From the NCBI GenBank assembly GCA_015847255.1, contig JADLZK010010882.1, positions 124,001-188,000 of the forward strand: DNA of 64,000 nucleotides. The letters run 5' to 3'. A program made the position numbers and the translations under genes. The notes under the pieces are model-generated. The model did no database searches. It saw nothing but the letters and a program-made list of their open reading frames with translations, and had not been told where the DNA came from. This DNA is from Hyparrhenia diplandra (Eukaryota; Streptophyta; Magnoliopsida; Poales; Poaceae). Below, piece by piece: positions 46,229 through 57,426 of the stretch (position 1 is its first letter; each line of letters begins with the position of its first letter).

Positions 46229-46900
46229 GCCACCATTGGAATAAAAAAGCGAGGGAGACTTAATCTTCATTGTGCTTCTTGTTGTCCTTCGCCTTCTCCT
46301 TCGAGGTATCATCAACAGATGACACCATTGAGGGGCTTGGGGCAGCTGCCTTCTTATTTCTAGCTTCCTTCTTTGCAGGTGCTCGAGACACCCCCCTTCT
46401 TGTTGAGAGCGGCATCAGTTATGAGAGCTTCATCAATCCCACAAAGGTCTGAACCGAGCATCTTCATATTCTTTAGAAAGAGGGTTGGTGGAGTGGTACA
46501 ACCAAGGCAAGCCTTGGCATTGCGAGACAGGGTTCTTGTAGCCACGCCTATAGGCTTTTAGTTGAGGGCTTCTTCTAACCTCATTTTCAACGAGCGGTCT
46601 TCTTGGCAACTTTTGGAGTGGGCTTGTTAATTTCTTCCAACAAAGAGGAATCAAAATCCTCAAGATGAATTTTAGAGGGGTCCACATTGATTTCCACCTG
46701 TGGGGAACAATTTCTAAAATCTTGCAAGATTGAGGGTTCAATGGCTTCTTGATCTTCAACTCTGAGAAAACAAACGGCCATCAACAATGCATTGGAGGAG
46801 CCGCTTGGAGTGCATGAACGATTTTGCCTTCTCAAAGTGTTCTTCCGAGAGAAACAATCCTAAGAGGAAATTGGCCCAGTTCTTGGTAAGCAGGCCATGG
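46229..46900 (-). pseudogene. Retroelement-associated protein remnant
   Basis: Minus-strand frames broken by stops contain ENEVRRSPQLKAYRRGYKN, KACLGCTTPPTLFLKNMK and LGSDLCGIDEALITDAAL. This order (VRRS-x-RLK, CLGC, PPTL, CGID..L) occurs in a grass transposon-associated protein family; I recall it from retroelement ORFs but cannot name the element. The upstream end runs to about 46835 (RRQNRSCTPSGSSNALLMAV). The solo LTR at 44513-46228 lies downstream of this remnant in minus-strand sense. Confidence 0.45.
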
Positions 46901-46999
46901 AAGTTACCCCGCTTGGGGCCAGTAAAAGTTAGCCAACAAGTAGGGGAGCAAGCTCATAAGCCTTTTGTTGCATTTGATTGTGCACTAACATATGACTTG

Positions 47000-47502
47000 C
47001 TCTTGCACATGTATTTAAATTCCATATATACATGCTTGTGTGGTGTATGCTAGTAGTACTTTGAGTGATGAATGATCAACTAGCATGCTTAAGTTGTAGC
47101 TAGATATTTTGATTTCGCTCAAAATTCAAGTACCTTGTTTATAATGTGATCTCACGTAGTACTTTGAGTTTTTGATGAAATATCTAGTTATCCATGATGC
47201 TTGTGCGGTAAGAAAGGCGCAACTCGATTGGTATCACACTTCAAAGGTCCATTCTTTCACCATAGCATCATTTTGGTAACATGGCTCACTCCCTAATTTC
47301 AATATTCATACATGTATGCAAAGCTTAGTTCCAAACTCTAGGAATACATGTAGGGGAGCTCATGCTACCAAAACCCGAAACTATAATGTTTGTCCAATCC
47401 TATAATCATGAGCAAAATGCTTGGACAACCATGATAGGTTCAAAAATTCTTTATCATAATATCTTTATGCGGGTTGTCACCAATTGCCAAAAAGGGGGAG
47501 AT
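47000..47502 (+). mobile_element. 3' internal end of an upstream copia element with polypurine tract
   Basis: AT-rich non-coding sequence ending in the polypurine tract aaaaagggggagat (47489-47502), directly followed by an LTR start TGAAGATCTCTAG. This is the layout found at the 3' end of Sirevirus-like copia elements. The rest of that element's internal region is not present in the window. Confidence 0.7.
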
Positions 47503-48552
47503 TGAAGATCTCTAGTTTGGTTTTGGATAATTGATGACACCCTAGGACTAATCTCTCTATGCTAAGTGTTTGATTAGTTGGAGATTGGTCAACCCAAGTG
47601 TCGTGCATGGTGGTCATGGTGGAAGGATTGAGGTGATCCAAAAGATGATCAAGTGCTCAACTTGGAGTGGTTTCGAGAATCAAAATGGACTCAAGGCAAA
47701 GGTATATCCATAGGGATATTTTGATTTTACACTCAAGACACCGTAGAGGGTGTGAGTGATTTAAGTTAAATAACCGTACTATAAAGAGGGGAAAATCATA
47801 ATCGCTTTACTCACCTAGTGCCACCTATTTGAATTTCAAATTGCATATGCATATGGGTTAGTGACGTGGCGACTCGATGAGAAACTCCTCGGAAAGGTTT
47901 GAGAAATGTCATCTATTTATGTTCAAGAGGTTTGATATATTTTGGACTAGATTACATATTATTTGGATCAAGAAATATTAAATATTTGGAGAAGAAAAAA
48001 AAGAAGAGCAATATATATACATACATATATATATATATATTTGGCTGCTCGTTCTTCTAATCATGAGAGGAAAGCGCCCAAGTGCAAATGCATGCACGTT
48101 CCTAATCTGATCCTATTTTAAGCCATGTGGGGCCCGTGCTAAATGGAATTGAGCATGTCGTGTTTTGCTAATCGAGAAGGCTCAAGTCGACAGCTGCTGG
48201 GCTGCTGTTGTGCATCACGTGTGGAGCCCACTCTTTACTAAGCATAGAGTTTTCGAGGAGCTTTGGTGCTGTTCCTTGCTGCTCGCTCGCGCTGTGTCTG
48301 GACATGTGCCGCAGCCGTGGCCTTGCTGCACGCTGCTGCTGTTCCAGCTTTACTGGGCCGGCCTGCTCCTCATGGCCCAAGGCGCTGCTGCTGATTAGCC
48401 ACGTACGAAGGGCGAGGCCCAGGCAGAGGGCACCGCAGAAACATCAAAGGGACGCGCTGGTTCAGTTCATCGAAGAAAACTCCGTCGTGGCCGTTTCGTT
48501 CGAGAAAAAAAGAGAGCTGCAGCGCTCGGTTTCTGCCCGTCAGGGGGCTATG
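47503..48552 (+). repeat. 3' LTR (truncated) of the upstream copia element
   Basis: Begins TGAAGATCTCTAGTTTGG after the polypurine tract and aligns over its first 330 bp with the LTR at 48553 ('ctaagtgtttga', 'ggtgatccaaaagatgat', 'ttgattttacactcaagacacc', 'ccgtactataaagagggga'). From about 47850 the similarity fades. The part up to 48550 is different, contains an AT microsatellite (48011-48041) and does not end in CA. It is interrupted or replaced at the next LTR start. Confidence 0.6.
48011..48041. repeat. AT-rich microsatellite
   Basis: (AT)n with a short 'acatac' interruption inside the diverged part of the copia 3' LTR. Confidence 0.8.
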
Positions 48553-50122
48553 TGAAAATCTCTAGTTTGGTTTTTGTTAATTAGTGACACCTAAGGACTA
48601 ATCTCTCGATGCTAAGTGTTTGACTAGATTAGAGATTGGTTATGTCAAGCTTGGAGTATGGTGATCATGGAGGATGGATCAAGGTGATCCAAAAGATGAT
48701 TAATCGTCCAATTTGCTGAAGTTTGGAGATCAATTGAGCCCAAGGCAAAGGTATAATCATAGTGTCTTTTGATTTTACACTCAAGACACCATAGAGGATG
48801 TGAGTGATTATAGGATCGATAAGCCGTACTATAAAGAGGGGAAACTTATCGTACATATCGGTCATCATGTGCCTTTAGGTTCAAAATTCATATGCATGCA
48901 TTCTAACCTAAAGAGATAACTCCGTACTTGACGAAAATGGTTTCGAAATGCTAACACATGGTGTCGGGGTGTTCTTCGACATGTTGGCAACAAGAATCAA
49001 GTGACGGAAGTCGGTTTGGAGCAAAGGCGAAGGAACGGCAACACAACGACGGATTTTCGCAGCTCGGGCTTGACCGACCCCTGCGACCAAACTCGCGGAC
49101 CGGGCACGGAATCGGACCGGACCCATCGACCGGACTCGCTAATGAGTCCAGTCGACGCGTCCGGTCAGGCTGCAGAAACTATGTTTTGCACCCCAACGGT
49201 TGGATTTCGTGATGGGGGCTATATATACATGGTTGGCTGCTTCTTGCTCTCTCTCTCTTGGTCATTTGAATCATTCCTAACATCCTAGAGCTGAGCAACA
49301 ACTCTCCCTATCTCTCATTCTTGCTTGTGAGCTTCATTCTTGAGAGAAGAGGTGATCCAAGTGCATTTGCATCGAGTTCTTGCATCTATAGACACTTGGG
49401 GATCGTTGTGAGCCGGTTGGTTTCTTGTTTCTCTTGGAGACACTTTGCTCCTAGCCGGCTTGGTGAATTGGTGGAGGCGTTGGCAAGAGAAGGTGATTGT
49501 TGTTGGCCACCTCTGGTGATTTGTGAGAGGATCACGCACTCCTCGTCGGGAAGACAAAGTGCAAGGAATACATTGCTCGTGTCTTGGGTACCTCATTTGT
49601 GAGTGGTGGCTTGGAGCTGGCAAGTGCACCGTCTAGTTCAAGCACCATCCTTGTGTTGGTCGGCACAACCGGAGACTAGCTTGTCGGTGTACAAGTGAAC
49701 TCGGGTCAACACATCGACGTGTCTCTTGTCTTGGTGATTGGCTCATCGTCTTATTGTGTTGATTGTTCATTCTCTTCCCGATGATTGGTTCATTGCCTCT
49801 ACTCTTCGGTATAACTAGCTTCCTCACTTGTATTTACATTCCTAGGTTATTTCGTGTAGAGAGCTAGCACTTGCTTGTGTAGGTTGTTCTTGCTAGCATA
49901 AGGATCATTTTTAGGATTGTTCATTAGCTAGAATAATGACGTAGACTTTGTGTGACTTAGAGATCATAACAATATTTAGTCTTATCACTAGAAGGCTTGC
50001 AAGACTACTAGAGCTAGTGCAAACCGCCTAATCGTCATTTGTTATACTAACCGGTTTATTTAGTTGAGATTGTAGAAATTTTTATAGGTTATTCACCCCA
50101 TCTAGCCATCTAGGACCTTACA
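48553..50122 (+). repeat. 5' LTR of the truncated copia element
   Basis: 1570 bp from TGAAAATCTCTAG to GGACCTTACA. TATA box at 49220-49227 (ctatatatacatgg). The primer site starts two bases after the end. The first 330 bp resemble the LTR at 47503. Confidence 0.8.
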
Positions 50123-50180
50123 AGTGGTATCAGAGCCGTGGTCACCGTTTTTGAAGGCTTAACAACCTCCGGTGTGAAGT

Positions 50181-51090
50181 ATGGCTCATGTTGTGTTCAA
50201 CCATGTTGGGGGAAAGCCTCCGTTCTTTGATGGAGTTAAGAATTTTCATTATTGGAAGAGAACCATGAGGATGTACTTGGGATCAATCAATGACCAAGTA
50301 TGGGATGTGGCCGAGAAAGATTATGTCATCCTTGATCCAACCAACCTCACTCCCACCGACAAGGCAAACAAGCAATGCAACACCATGACATTGAACACAT
50401 TGTACAATGGCATGGATGTCAAAGTGTTTGACGGCATCAAGGACCTTGAGAAGGCAAGTGAAGTTTGAGAGAAGCTTTGTGAGACTTATGAGGGCACAAA
50501 GGTTGTGAAAAGTGCCAAACTATATATGTGCTCAAGAGTGAGTTTGAGAACTTCAAGATGAAGAAGGATGAGAGCATACAGGAAACATTTCATAGGCTCT
50601 AAGTGATTGTGAATGATCTCAAGGCATTGGGTACGAAGACCTTGGATCGTGACTTTGGACACAAATTCTTGATGTGCTTGCCCAAAAAATGTATGATATT
50701 GAGGAAGATCGTATTTAGAGGAGCATTGGACACCATGACACCTAGTGACTTACTTGGTGAAGGGTTGACCGATGAACAAGTTGATGGGATGGAAGATGAA
50801 GAAGAGAAGAAAGATGACAAGAGCAAGAAGGTGTGGCATTCAAGGCCGCCACCACCTCATCCAAGGCTAAAGGCAAGTCCAAGGTACAAGAGAAAGTTGA
50901 TGAGGAGATTGATTTAGATGAGGTGGATCAAGAGTTTGCTATGTTTGTGAGGAAATTTAGCAAGGTCTTGAGGAACAAGAAGATGGGACAAGGCTCAAGA
51001 AGAAGAAATGATTCATCCAAGGGCAATGAAGAGCCAAGAAAGTGCTTTGAATGTGATAGCCCTTATCATGTCGTTTCGAATGCCCAATAA
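50181..51090 (+). pseudogene. gag: copia gag
   Basis: The ATG at 50181 is 56 bases after the primer site. The first 95 residues (GGKPPFFDGVKNFHYWKR, MRMYLGSINDQVWDV) are the DUF4219/UBN2 gag region. A TGA at 50466 interrupts it; the reading continues in other frames with ETFHRL-VIVNDLKALG and LDTMTPSDLL to a basic region. The first zinc knuckle is degenerate (RKCFECDSPYHVVSN). The product would be the capsid/nucleocapsid precursor. Confidence 0.8.
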
Positions 51091-51596
51091 AAAAGAAAAA
51101 GACAAGATGAAGGTATATTAAGAGTGGCAAGACAAACAAGAAGAGCAAAACCATAACATTTAAGAAGACAAATGATGGTGCCTTTGTTTGTTCTTGGGAT
51201 AGTGATGGCTCCTCCGTTGAAGAGGAAGACAAGACCAAGGTAATGTGTGCAATTGGCCAACACAAGAAGCCATCTCTCTTCGGCTCATCACCATCATGCT
51301 TCATGGCTAAGGCCACCAAGGTATCATTGCATGAGCATTAAGAACTAAATGATAATGAAGTAAAGTATGATGATAGTGATGATGATGAATATGAACCCAC
51401 TAGAGATGATCTTCTTGAGATGCTTAAGCAAACCCATATCATGCTTAAGATTAAGGACAAGGAATGTAAGACTTTGCAAAAGAGTGTAAAAACTCTTGAG
51501 CAAAGTTTTAGTGAGGTAGAGGCAACCCATGAGGGTCTAAAGGAAGACCATGGGGAACTTGAGCTAGCTCATACAAGGCTTTAAAAAGCCCATGCC

Positions 51597-52268
51597 TTGC
51601 TCTTAGAGAAGAATGATAAGGCTAGCTTAATCATCAAAAAGGATGTTGGTTCAACATATGAAATCATAGATGAACCATTCTTGGTTGATGTTGAAGAACC
51701 ATCCATTCCTTCTACATCCACATCAACCCACTCTACCTCTACTAGTAGTGATGAAGTGATTTTAGAATCATCATTGTTAGTTGAGAATGAGACTCTCAAA
51801 AGAGAGGTGGATGAGCTCATCCACGCCTTGGGTAAGGCATATGGTGGGGATGCCCGCTTGCTAAAGTGCTTGGGTAGCCAACGGTTTTCCCTTAACAAGG
51901 AAGGCTTAGGCTATGTCCCCAAGAAAGGCAAGAAAGGCTTTGCTACTCCAAACCCTAGCTTTGTGAAGAGCAATGGTGCTTATTGCAATAGATGCAAGGA
52001 AGTGGGGTATCAAGAGCAAAAATGTGCTAAAATGAACAACAACAAGAAATCAAGCAAAGTGCATTCCATCTATTTTGATTCTTGTTATTTGCTTACCAAG
52101 GGTGAGAAGAGTGTTAAGGCAAAGTTTGTTGGCACACCCATTGTTGGCCCAAAGAAGAAGGCTATTTGTGTGCTAACCTCCAAGGACCCAAGGGAAAATG
52201 GGTACCTAAATATTATTGATTTTCTTGTAGGTGAATTACAAGACCGGGGGAAGGCATTGGATACTTGA
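51597..52268 (+). pseudogene. copia gag-pol linker with degenerate zinc knuckle
   Basis: 223 open codons. A Ser/Thr-rich acidic stretch (residues about 40-60) and a coiled-coil-like LLVENETLKREVDELIHAL precede AYCNRCKEVGYQEQKCAK, a CCHC knuckle in which the histidine is replaced by Tyr. The end overlaps the protease segment in another frame. Comparable linkers occur in Sirevirus gag proteins. Confidence 0.65.
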
Positions 52269-52629
52269 TAGTGGGTGCACTCAACATATGACCGGTGATG
52301 CAAGAAAGTTCACATCAATTGATTCAACTCAAGAGAATGGCAAGCCTATTATATTTGGTGATAGCAAAAGTGGCAAGATTCAATGGCTTGGGAAGATAGC
52401 AATAACCAATGATATGAGCATCTCAAATGTGGCGCTATTTGATATGTTGAAGTACAATTTGCTTTCAGTAGCACAAATTTGTGATCTTGGTTACAAATGC
52501 ATATTTGGTGAAGATGGTGTTGAAGTGATAAGTGCAAAAGATTCAAGCTTGATCTTCAAGGGTTTAGATTTGAGAACCTCTATCTTGTGGACTTTGGTGC
52601 TAGTGAGACACAAATTAGTACATGCTTGA
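52231..52629 (+). pseudogene. copia aspartic protease segment
   Basis: The catalytic motif LDSGCTQHMTG is at residues 12-22 of the open frame, as in copia proteases (D-S-G). The segment continues to ILWTLVLVRHKLV, where a frame change leads into the integrase part, which opens at 52587 in another frame. Confidence 0.75.
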
Positions 52630-53512
52630 TATCACAATCTAGCATGAGTTGGCTATGGCATAGAAGACTTGGACATATTGGCATGAAGCAACTCAACAAG
52701 TTAGTGAAGCATGATCTAGTGAGAGGCTTGAAGGATGTTCACTTTGAGAAGGACAAATTATGTAGTGCATGTCAAGCCGGGAAGCAAGTTGGCAACACAC
52801 ATCCAAAGAAGAGCTTCATGAGTACTTGCAAGCCATTTGACTTGATACATATTGACTTGTTTGGACCAACCACATATACAAGCATTGGTGGCAACAAGTA
52901 TGGATTTATGATTGTGGATGACTATACAAGATTCCCTTGGGTGTTCTTTCTCAATGACAATAGTGATGTTTATTCAATCTTCAAGACATTTCTCAAGAGG
53001 GTGCACAATGAGTTTGATATCATAGTCAAGAAAGTGAGAAGTGACAATGGAAGTGAGTTCAAGAACACAAGAGTTGATGAACTTTGTGATGATTATGGAA
53101 TTATGCATCAACTTTCGGCCAAGTACGCACCACAATCCAATGGCCTAGTTGAAAGGAAGAATAGAACTCTCATTGAAATGGCAAGGTCTCTGCTTAGTGA
53201 GTACAATGTGAGTCAATCATTTTAGGCCGAAGCAATCAACACCGCATGTCACTACATCAATAGATTGTATTGCCATCCCATGATGAACAAGACACCTTAT
53301 GAGCTATATTGAATGGAAGAAAGCCAACCATTGCATACTTTAGAGTATTTGGGTGCAAATGCTATATCTTGAAGAAGGGTGCAAGACTTGGCAAGTTTGA
53401 CAAGAGGTGTGATAAAGTGTTCCTACTTGGTTATTCCACCACAAGCAAAGCATATAGAGTGTGGAACAACTCAAGTGGTCTATTGGAAGAAATCCATGAT
53501 GTTGAATTTTAA
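52587..53512 (+). pseudogene. copia integrase (GAG-pre-integrase plus rve core)
   Basis: Open 52587-53225 with the HHCC zinc-binding region (WHRRLGHIG, then CSACQAGK), followed by the DDE core: FDLIHIDLFGP (first Asp), VRSDNGSEFKN (second Asp), and NGLVERKNRTLIE (Glu). A TAG at 53223 and a frameshift near 53310 break the C-terminal part, which continues 53309-53512 with YFRVFGCKCYILKKG and KVFLLGYSTTSKAY. All three catalytic residues are present. No intact protein is expected. Confidence 0.85.
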
Positions 53513-53661
53513 TGAAACCAATGGGTTCCAAGATGAAGATGAGAACCTCAATGATGTTAGTGGAACTCAATTGGTAGACGCCATGAAGGGTATGGACATT
53601 GGTGATATAAGGCCAACTCAAGTTGATGATGACAAAGATGAAGTGCAACTAACTCAAGCTA

Positions 53662-54585
53662 GTGGTGCTCAAGTGCAAGATCAACAAGCTAGTACATCAT
53701 CTCAAGACACATGTAGCGATCAACCAAGCACAACCAATATTCCAAAGCTCAAGCATAGCTAGAGATCACCCAATTGACCAAATTGTTGGTGAAATTGCAA
53801 GTGGAGTACAAACAAGAGGAAGGCTAGCGGCATTTTGTGAACACTTTGCCTTTTTGTGTCACAAGAAGAGCCCTAAAAAGGTGGATGATGCTTTGAAGGA
53901 TGAAGAATGGGTCATTGCAATGCAAGAGGAGCTCAATAAATTTGATAGAAACAAAATGTGGGAATTGGTAGAAAGACCAAAAGACTACAATGTCATTGGA
54001 ACCAAATGGGTTTTTAAGAACAAGCAAGATGAAGATGGCATTGTTGTGAGAAACAAAGCAAGACTAGTTGCACAAGGTTACACTCAAGTAGAGGGTCTTG
54101 ACTTTGGGGAGACTTATGCTCCGGTTGCAAGATTAGAGGCAATTAGAATTTTATTAGCCTATGCATGTGCTCACAACATCAAACTCTATCAAATGGATGT
54201 CAAAAGTGCTTTTCTCAATGGATTCATCAATGAGCTAGTGTATGTTGAACAACCTCCCGGTTTTGAAGACTATCATTATCCCAACCATGTGTACAAGTTG
54301 AACAAGGCATTATATGGGTTGAAGCAAGCACCTAGAGCATGGTAGGAGAGGTTGAGAGACTTCCTACTCAAGAAAGGCTTCAAGATGGGCAAAGTTGACA
54401 CTACTCTTTTCACCAAGAAGATTGGAAATGATTTGTTTGTCATGCAAATATATGTTGATGATATCATCTTTGGATCAACAAATCAAGAATATTGTGAAGA
54501 GTTTGCCAAGATGATGGCAAAAGAGTTTGAGATGTCTATGCTTGGAGAACTTACATACTTCCTTGGTCTATAAATCAAGCAATTT
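53662..54585 (+). pseudogene. copia reverse transcriptase, 3' truncated
   Basis: Contains EEWVIAMQEELNKFDRN, WVFKNKQDEDG, KARLVAQGYTQ, YAPVARLEAIRILLA, LYQMDVKSAFLNGF, YVEQPPGF and LYGLKQAPRAW, then a TAG (54343). After it come KVDTTLFTKK, the catalytic IYVDDIIFGS, and LGELTYFLGL, where a stop and the truncation follow. RNase H and the connection domain are absent. Family assignment is secure (RVT_2). Confidence 0.9.
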
Positions 54586-55200
54586 CAAACTGTTATAGAT
54601 GTATGTCTTCATGAATGAACTGTCACACACAATACAATTCTGTGATGTTTTCTTAGAACGTCACCATAAACCGTCATGTAAAGCACCATTTCTTTCCATA
54701 TCCACAGGAGCATTCAGGTCCACATCAATAGGATTCATAGGCGGTTGGTTAAGGTTAAGTGCAGGGACATTGCCATCAACGTCAGGCCATTCATCCCAAC
54801 CTTCATCAGCAGCTTGGGGACCATCATCTTGCATATTCATATCATTCGAGCAGCAAAACCATGACCCTGATTCTTCCCTCCAAAGGCACCGGGGAAGCCA
54901 AGGTTTCCATTCAAAGGACCCAGGGCAGGACGAGGACCCTACCGACCAAAGCAAAAGAAATCATATGGACCACGAGGGGAAATCATCTGGTCCAGGAGCA
55001 AGATCTTCATCTTGTGGCAGACCTCCCAAAAGCTCACCCTAAAGAATCTCACATTGGATGGTCTATGACTCCCTCTGAAAGCCTTCTCCCTCTGTCAGTA
55101 CCAAAAAAACTGCGGTACTGATTCATAATCAATAACTCTGGCTTTGACAAGCAGCCTCGAGTGATGCCTATCATCAACTTTAGTCAGCGTCACATTGGTT
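54586..55200 (-). pseudogene. Acidic DLN-motif open frame, transposon-associated
   Basis: On the minus strand an open frame (54661-54954) ends with DDGPQAADEGWDEWPDVD, ALNLNQPPMNPIDVDLNAP and VDMERNGALHDGLW. The repeated LNLNQPP / DLNAPV sequences fit the DLNxxP type of EAR motif. 5' of it, in other frames, are LGPLNGNLGFPGAFGGKNQ-like pieces. Gly/Asp-rich ORFs of this kind are common in grass transposons; I cannot name the element. The sequence starts where the copia element is cut off. Confidence 0.35.
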
Positions 55201-55950
55201 GTTTGGACATATGAATGGAGTACTGAATGAATTAAGGCTACTTATAAAACTAAATATACATATTGAGACTAATTTGTGTGATGGATTTTTTTCATGCCTA
55301 TTTAGTACATGATTTGACAATAAGGTACTAAAAATATACTAATGACAGACTAATTAGGCTTAATCAATCAATATTGCAGATTACTAATAATTATGCTGCT
55401 TAGTTTTTTTTGGTACCCAAAGAAGGCATTAAAGACGCACCGAAGGAATAACAATTGCCTGTCTTACGGAAGGAAAGGAAGAGGATGGTGGCTGCACAGA
55501 AGGAAGATGGAGGCCCTCGATCGTGCAAAGCTCTGCACAATCAGAACAGACAAGAGCCCTTGACAATCACAACAGATTCGAGGAGATAGAGCCTTCGATT
55601 TTTTCAGATAGAAGGGAGTCAACCTCGCGATCCTCGCTCGATCCCTCATGCATGCTCTCTATAGTACTAAAAACGGGCTAAAAATTTAAGAAACTGACTC
55701 AAACCTTGTCCATAACACTACTAATTATTTGCAAGATTAGAAAGCGTATAGTTCAATTTAGCCTTGTTCTAATTCAGACTTATTTAATTTTAACATTTTT
55801 TTGATAAGACTATATTACTGTCTAGAAAAATACCAATTAAAGTTACCTATAATACAGAATGATTGGAGTAGCTAATCACTGGTGTTTGAGGCATGTTATA
55901 GGCTCCCTATATGATGAAGCCCAGCATTCTTCCGCTATCAAGAAAAAAAC
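55201..55950. other. AT-rich intergenic sequence
   Basis: No gene, RNA gene or transposon end recognised. A minus-strand open frame at 55464-55649 has no domain and no supporting context. Confidence 0.5.
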
Positions 55951-56127
55951 TATGGGAGAAAAAAAGGTCAATCAAAGTAAACCTTTGATGTTGACATCTT
56001 GCTATAAGCTAGGCCGTGCTGCTTGTCGTTCCTCACTGCGTGCCAAGGCAGGCCAATGGGCATCTCCATCTCGAAAGTAGGTAGGCTAGCTGTACGCAAT
56101 CGCTTACGCAAGTAGGGACGCGATGAC

Positions 56128-56135
56128 CCACGTCC
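56128..56135 (+). promoter_or_regulatory. Degraded G-box in defensin-like gene 1 promoter
   Basis: CCACGTCC at the position where gene 2 has the perfect G-box CCACGTGG (62905-62912), about 180 bp before the ATG. Function not shown. Confidence 0.35.
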
Positions 56136-56195
56136 AGCCGAATCACTGAAGATGCTTACAATGCCAATGCGATGTCGCATTGCATCAGCTAGTGG

Positions 56196-56210
56196 ATATA
56201 TATATCCTTT
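56196..56210 (+). promoter_or_regulatory. Putative TATA box of defensin-like gene 1
   Basis: 'gatatatatatcc' about 105 bp upstream of the ATG. The aligned position in gene 2 has gtatatataaatt. Confidence 0.5.
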
Positions 56211-56307
56211 GTACTTCTCCTCACTCTATCATCCACCAACCTGCTCGCTCTCATCCTTTTCTTCATCGACGTACAAAAGCTACCACTTAGAAAAAAAAAA
56301 GCAACAA

Positions 56308-56680
56308 ATGACGCCTTCGCGAAAGGTTATCTCTGCAGCCGTGCTCCTAATTGTCGTTGTGGCTGCCGGTACGTCCCTGCATATACTTATGAACTGCTGA
56401 ATATATAAAATTTGAAAAGGTTGTTTTAATAATTCTTTGCTTCTTGCACGTGCCAGTATGTCCAGTGCCTCGTGCATGCGCACAGATGATTTGTCGGCTC
56501 CCGAGCGCCAACTTTAAAGGACCATGCTTTCCTCAAGTCAGCTACTCTTGCGATGAATGTTGCAGAAATGAAAGCCCCGACAAGTATTACGGCTACTGTG
56601 ATGAAGACTTTAAGTGCTACTGCTATTACGCATGCCACTCTGAGATTGCTGCTGCTGCTAACCCTCCAATCCAACCATGA
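56308..56680 (+). CDS. Defensin-like secreted cysteine-rich peptide 1
   Basis: Two exons: 56308-56368 and 56457-56680, with an 88-bp GT-AG intron (ccg|gtacgt ... ccag|tatg) placed after the signal peptide, the classic plant-defensin position. The 94-aa product begins MTPSRKVISAAVLLIVVVAAG, a typical secretion signal. The mature part has the defensin order C-x10-C-x7-C-x3-C-x11-C-x5-C-x-C-x3-C, with a glycine two residues before the second Cys (FKGPC) and GYC before the fifth. Three further cysteines are present: two N-terminal (CPVPRAC) and one making CC at DECC. The peptide ends in a non-Cys tail, SEIAAAANPPIQP. Known plant defensins act in the apoplast on fungal membranes, as ion-channel or enzyme inhibitors, or in reproduction; the role here is not known. 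Confidence 0.85.
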
Positions 56681-57127
56681 TGCAAAGATCCCAGCCTGGC
56701 GTTTCTTAAATATATACTTCCTCCATACGTAATGATAAAGTCGTTTTGGACAAGGCTTTGTTCAAACATTAGAATATAAATCATGAGTAAGCTTTAAGTC
56801 TTTCGGTTTGGAAATGTGATAACCATGTAAACAGTTTTTTCATCAAAAATAGTTTCACAAAAACATATATATCACTCTTTGTTAAGTGTTTTTAGAAAAA
56901 TAAGAAGGCAAAGCTATATATGCTTTGGACACCGTGTCATTGTCTGAAATGACTTTATTTTTGAGCATGTAAGGAGTATTATTATGGCATCCCAGCTCTT
57001 TTAATATAATACTAGACAAATGCTCGTGTGTGTTGCACATAATATAAAAGTAATATGGTAATTTAAGTACGAGCAAGTTTTTTTTTTAAGAATAGTGGAA
57101 TCCGGCCCATACATGCGGGAATTATAA

Positions 57128-57426
57128 GGCCCGTTAGGATCCCCTTGGATTATAAAATCCTCGAGAAAAAAATCCACCTAGCTTCCAAATAGGCCGGGAT
57201 TCTAGAATTTTAGAGATGGGATTACAAGAATCCAGAATCAAGAGAAGAGTTGCTTCTAGCTGATTCTGAGGGTATAAAAGGAATGCAGGAAAAAAAAAGA
57301 TGAAATCAGATGAATAGAATCTAGGATCCAAACAACAAAATTGGATTTTGTTTTTTACAATCTGGATTTTGGAAAGCCAGCTAGAATCCAGATTTTCAAA
57401 ATCCAAAATCTGATCCACACGGGGCC
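57128..57426. mobile_element. Tourist-like (PIF/Harbinger) MITE
   Basis: 299 bp with terminal inverted repeats GGCCCGTTAGGATCC / GGATC-CACACGGGGCC (imperfect) and a TAA target duplication (57125-57127 and 57427-57429). Internal sequence is rich in 'ggattt', 'aatcca' and 'gaatcc' motifs in both directions. The paralogous segment at about 63725-63745 lacks it, which provides an empty-site comparison. Confidence 0.85.

Larger units (their letters stand above)
48553..54585 (+). mobile_element. Ty1/copia element with 5' LTR, gag and partial pol, 3' truncated
   Basis: Order along the plus strand: 5' LTR (48553-50122), primer site TGGTATCAGAGCC (50125-50137, initiator tRNA-Met type), gag, protease, integrase, reverse transcriptase. 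This protease-integrase-RT order defines copia. The element stops shortly after the YFLGL motif of RT (about 54585); the rest of RT, RNase H, polypurine tract and 3' LTR are missing. All reading frames carry stops or frameshifts, so it is inactive. Confidence 0.9.
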
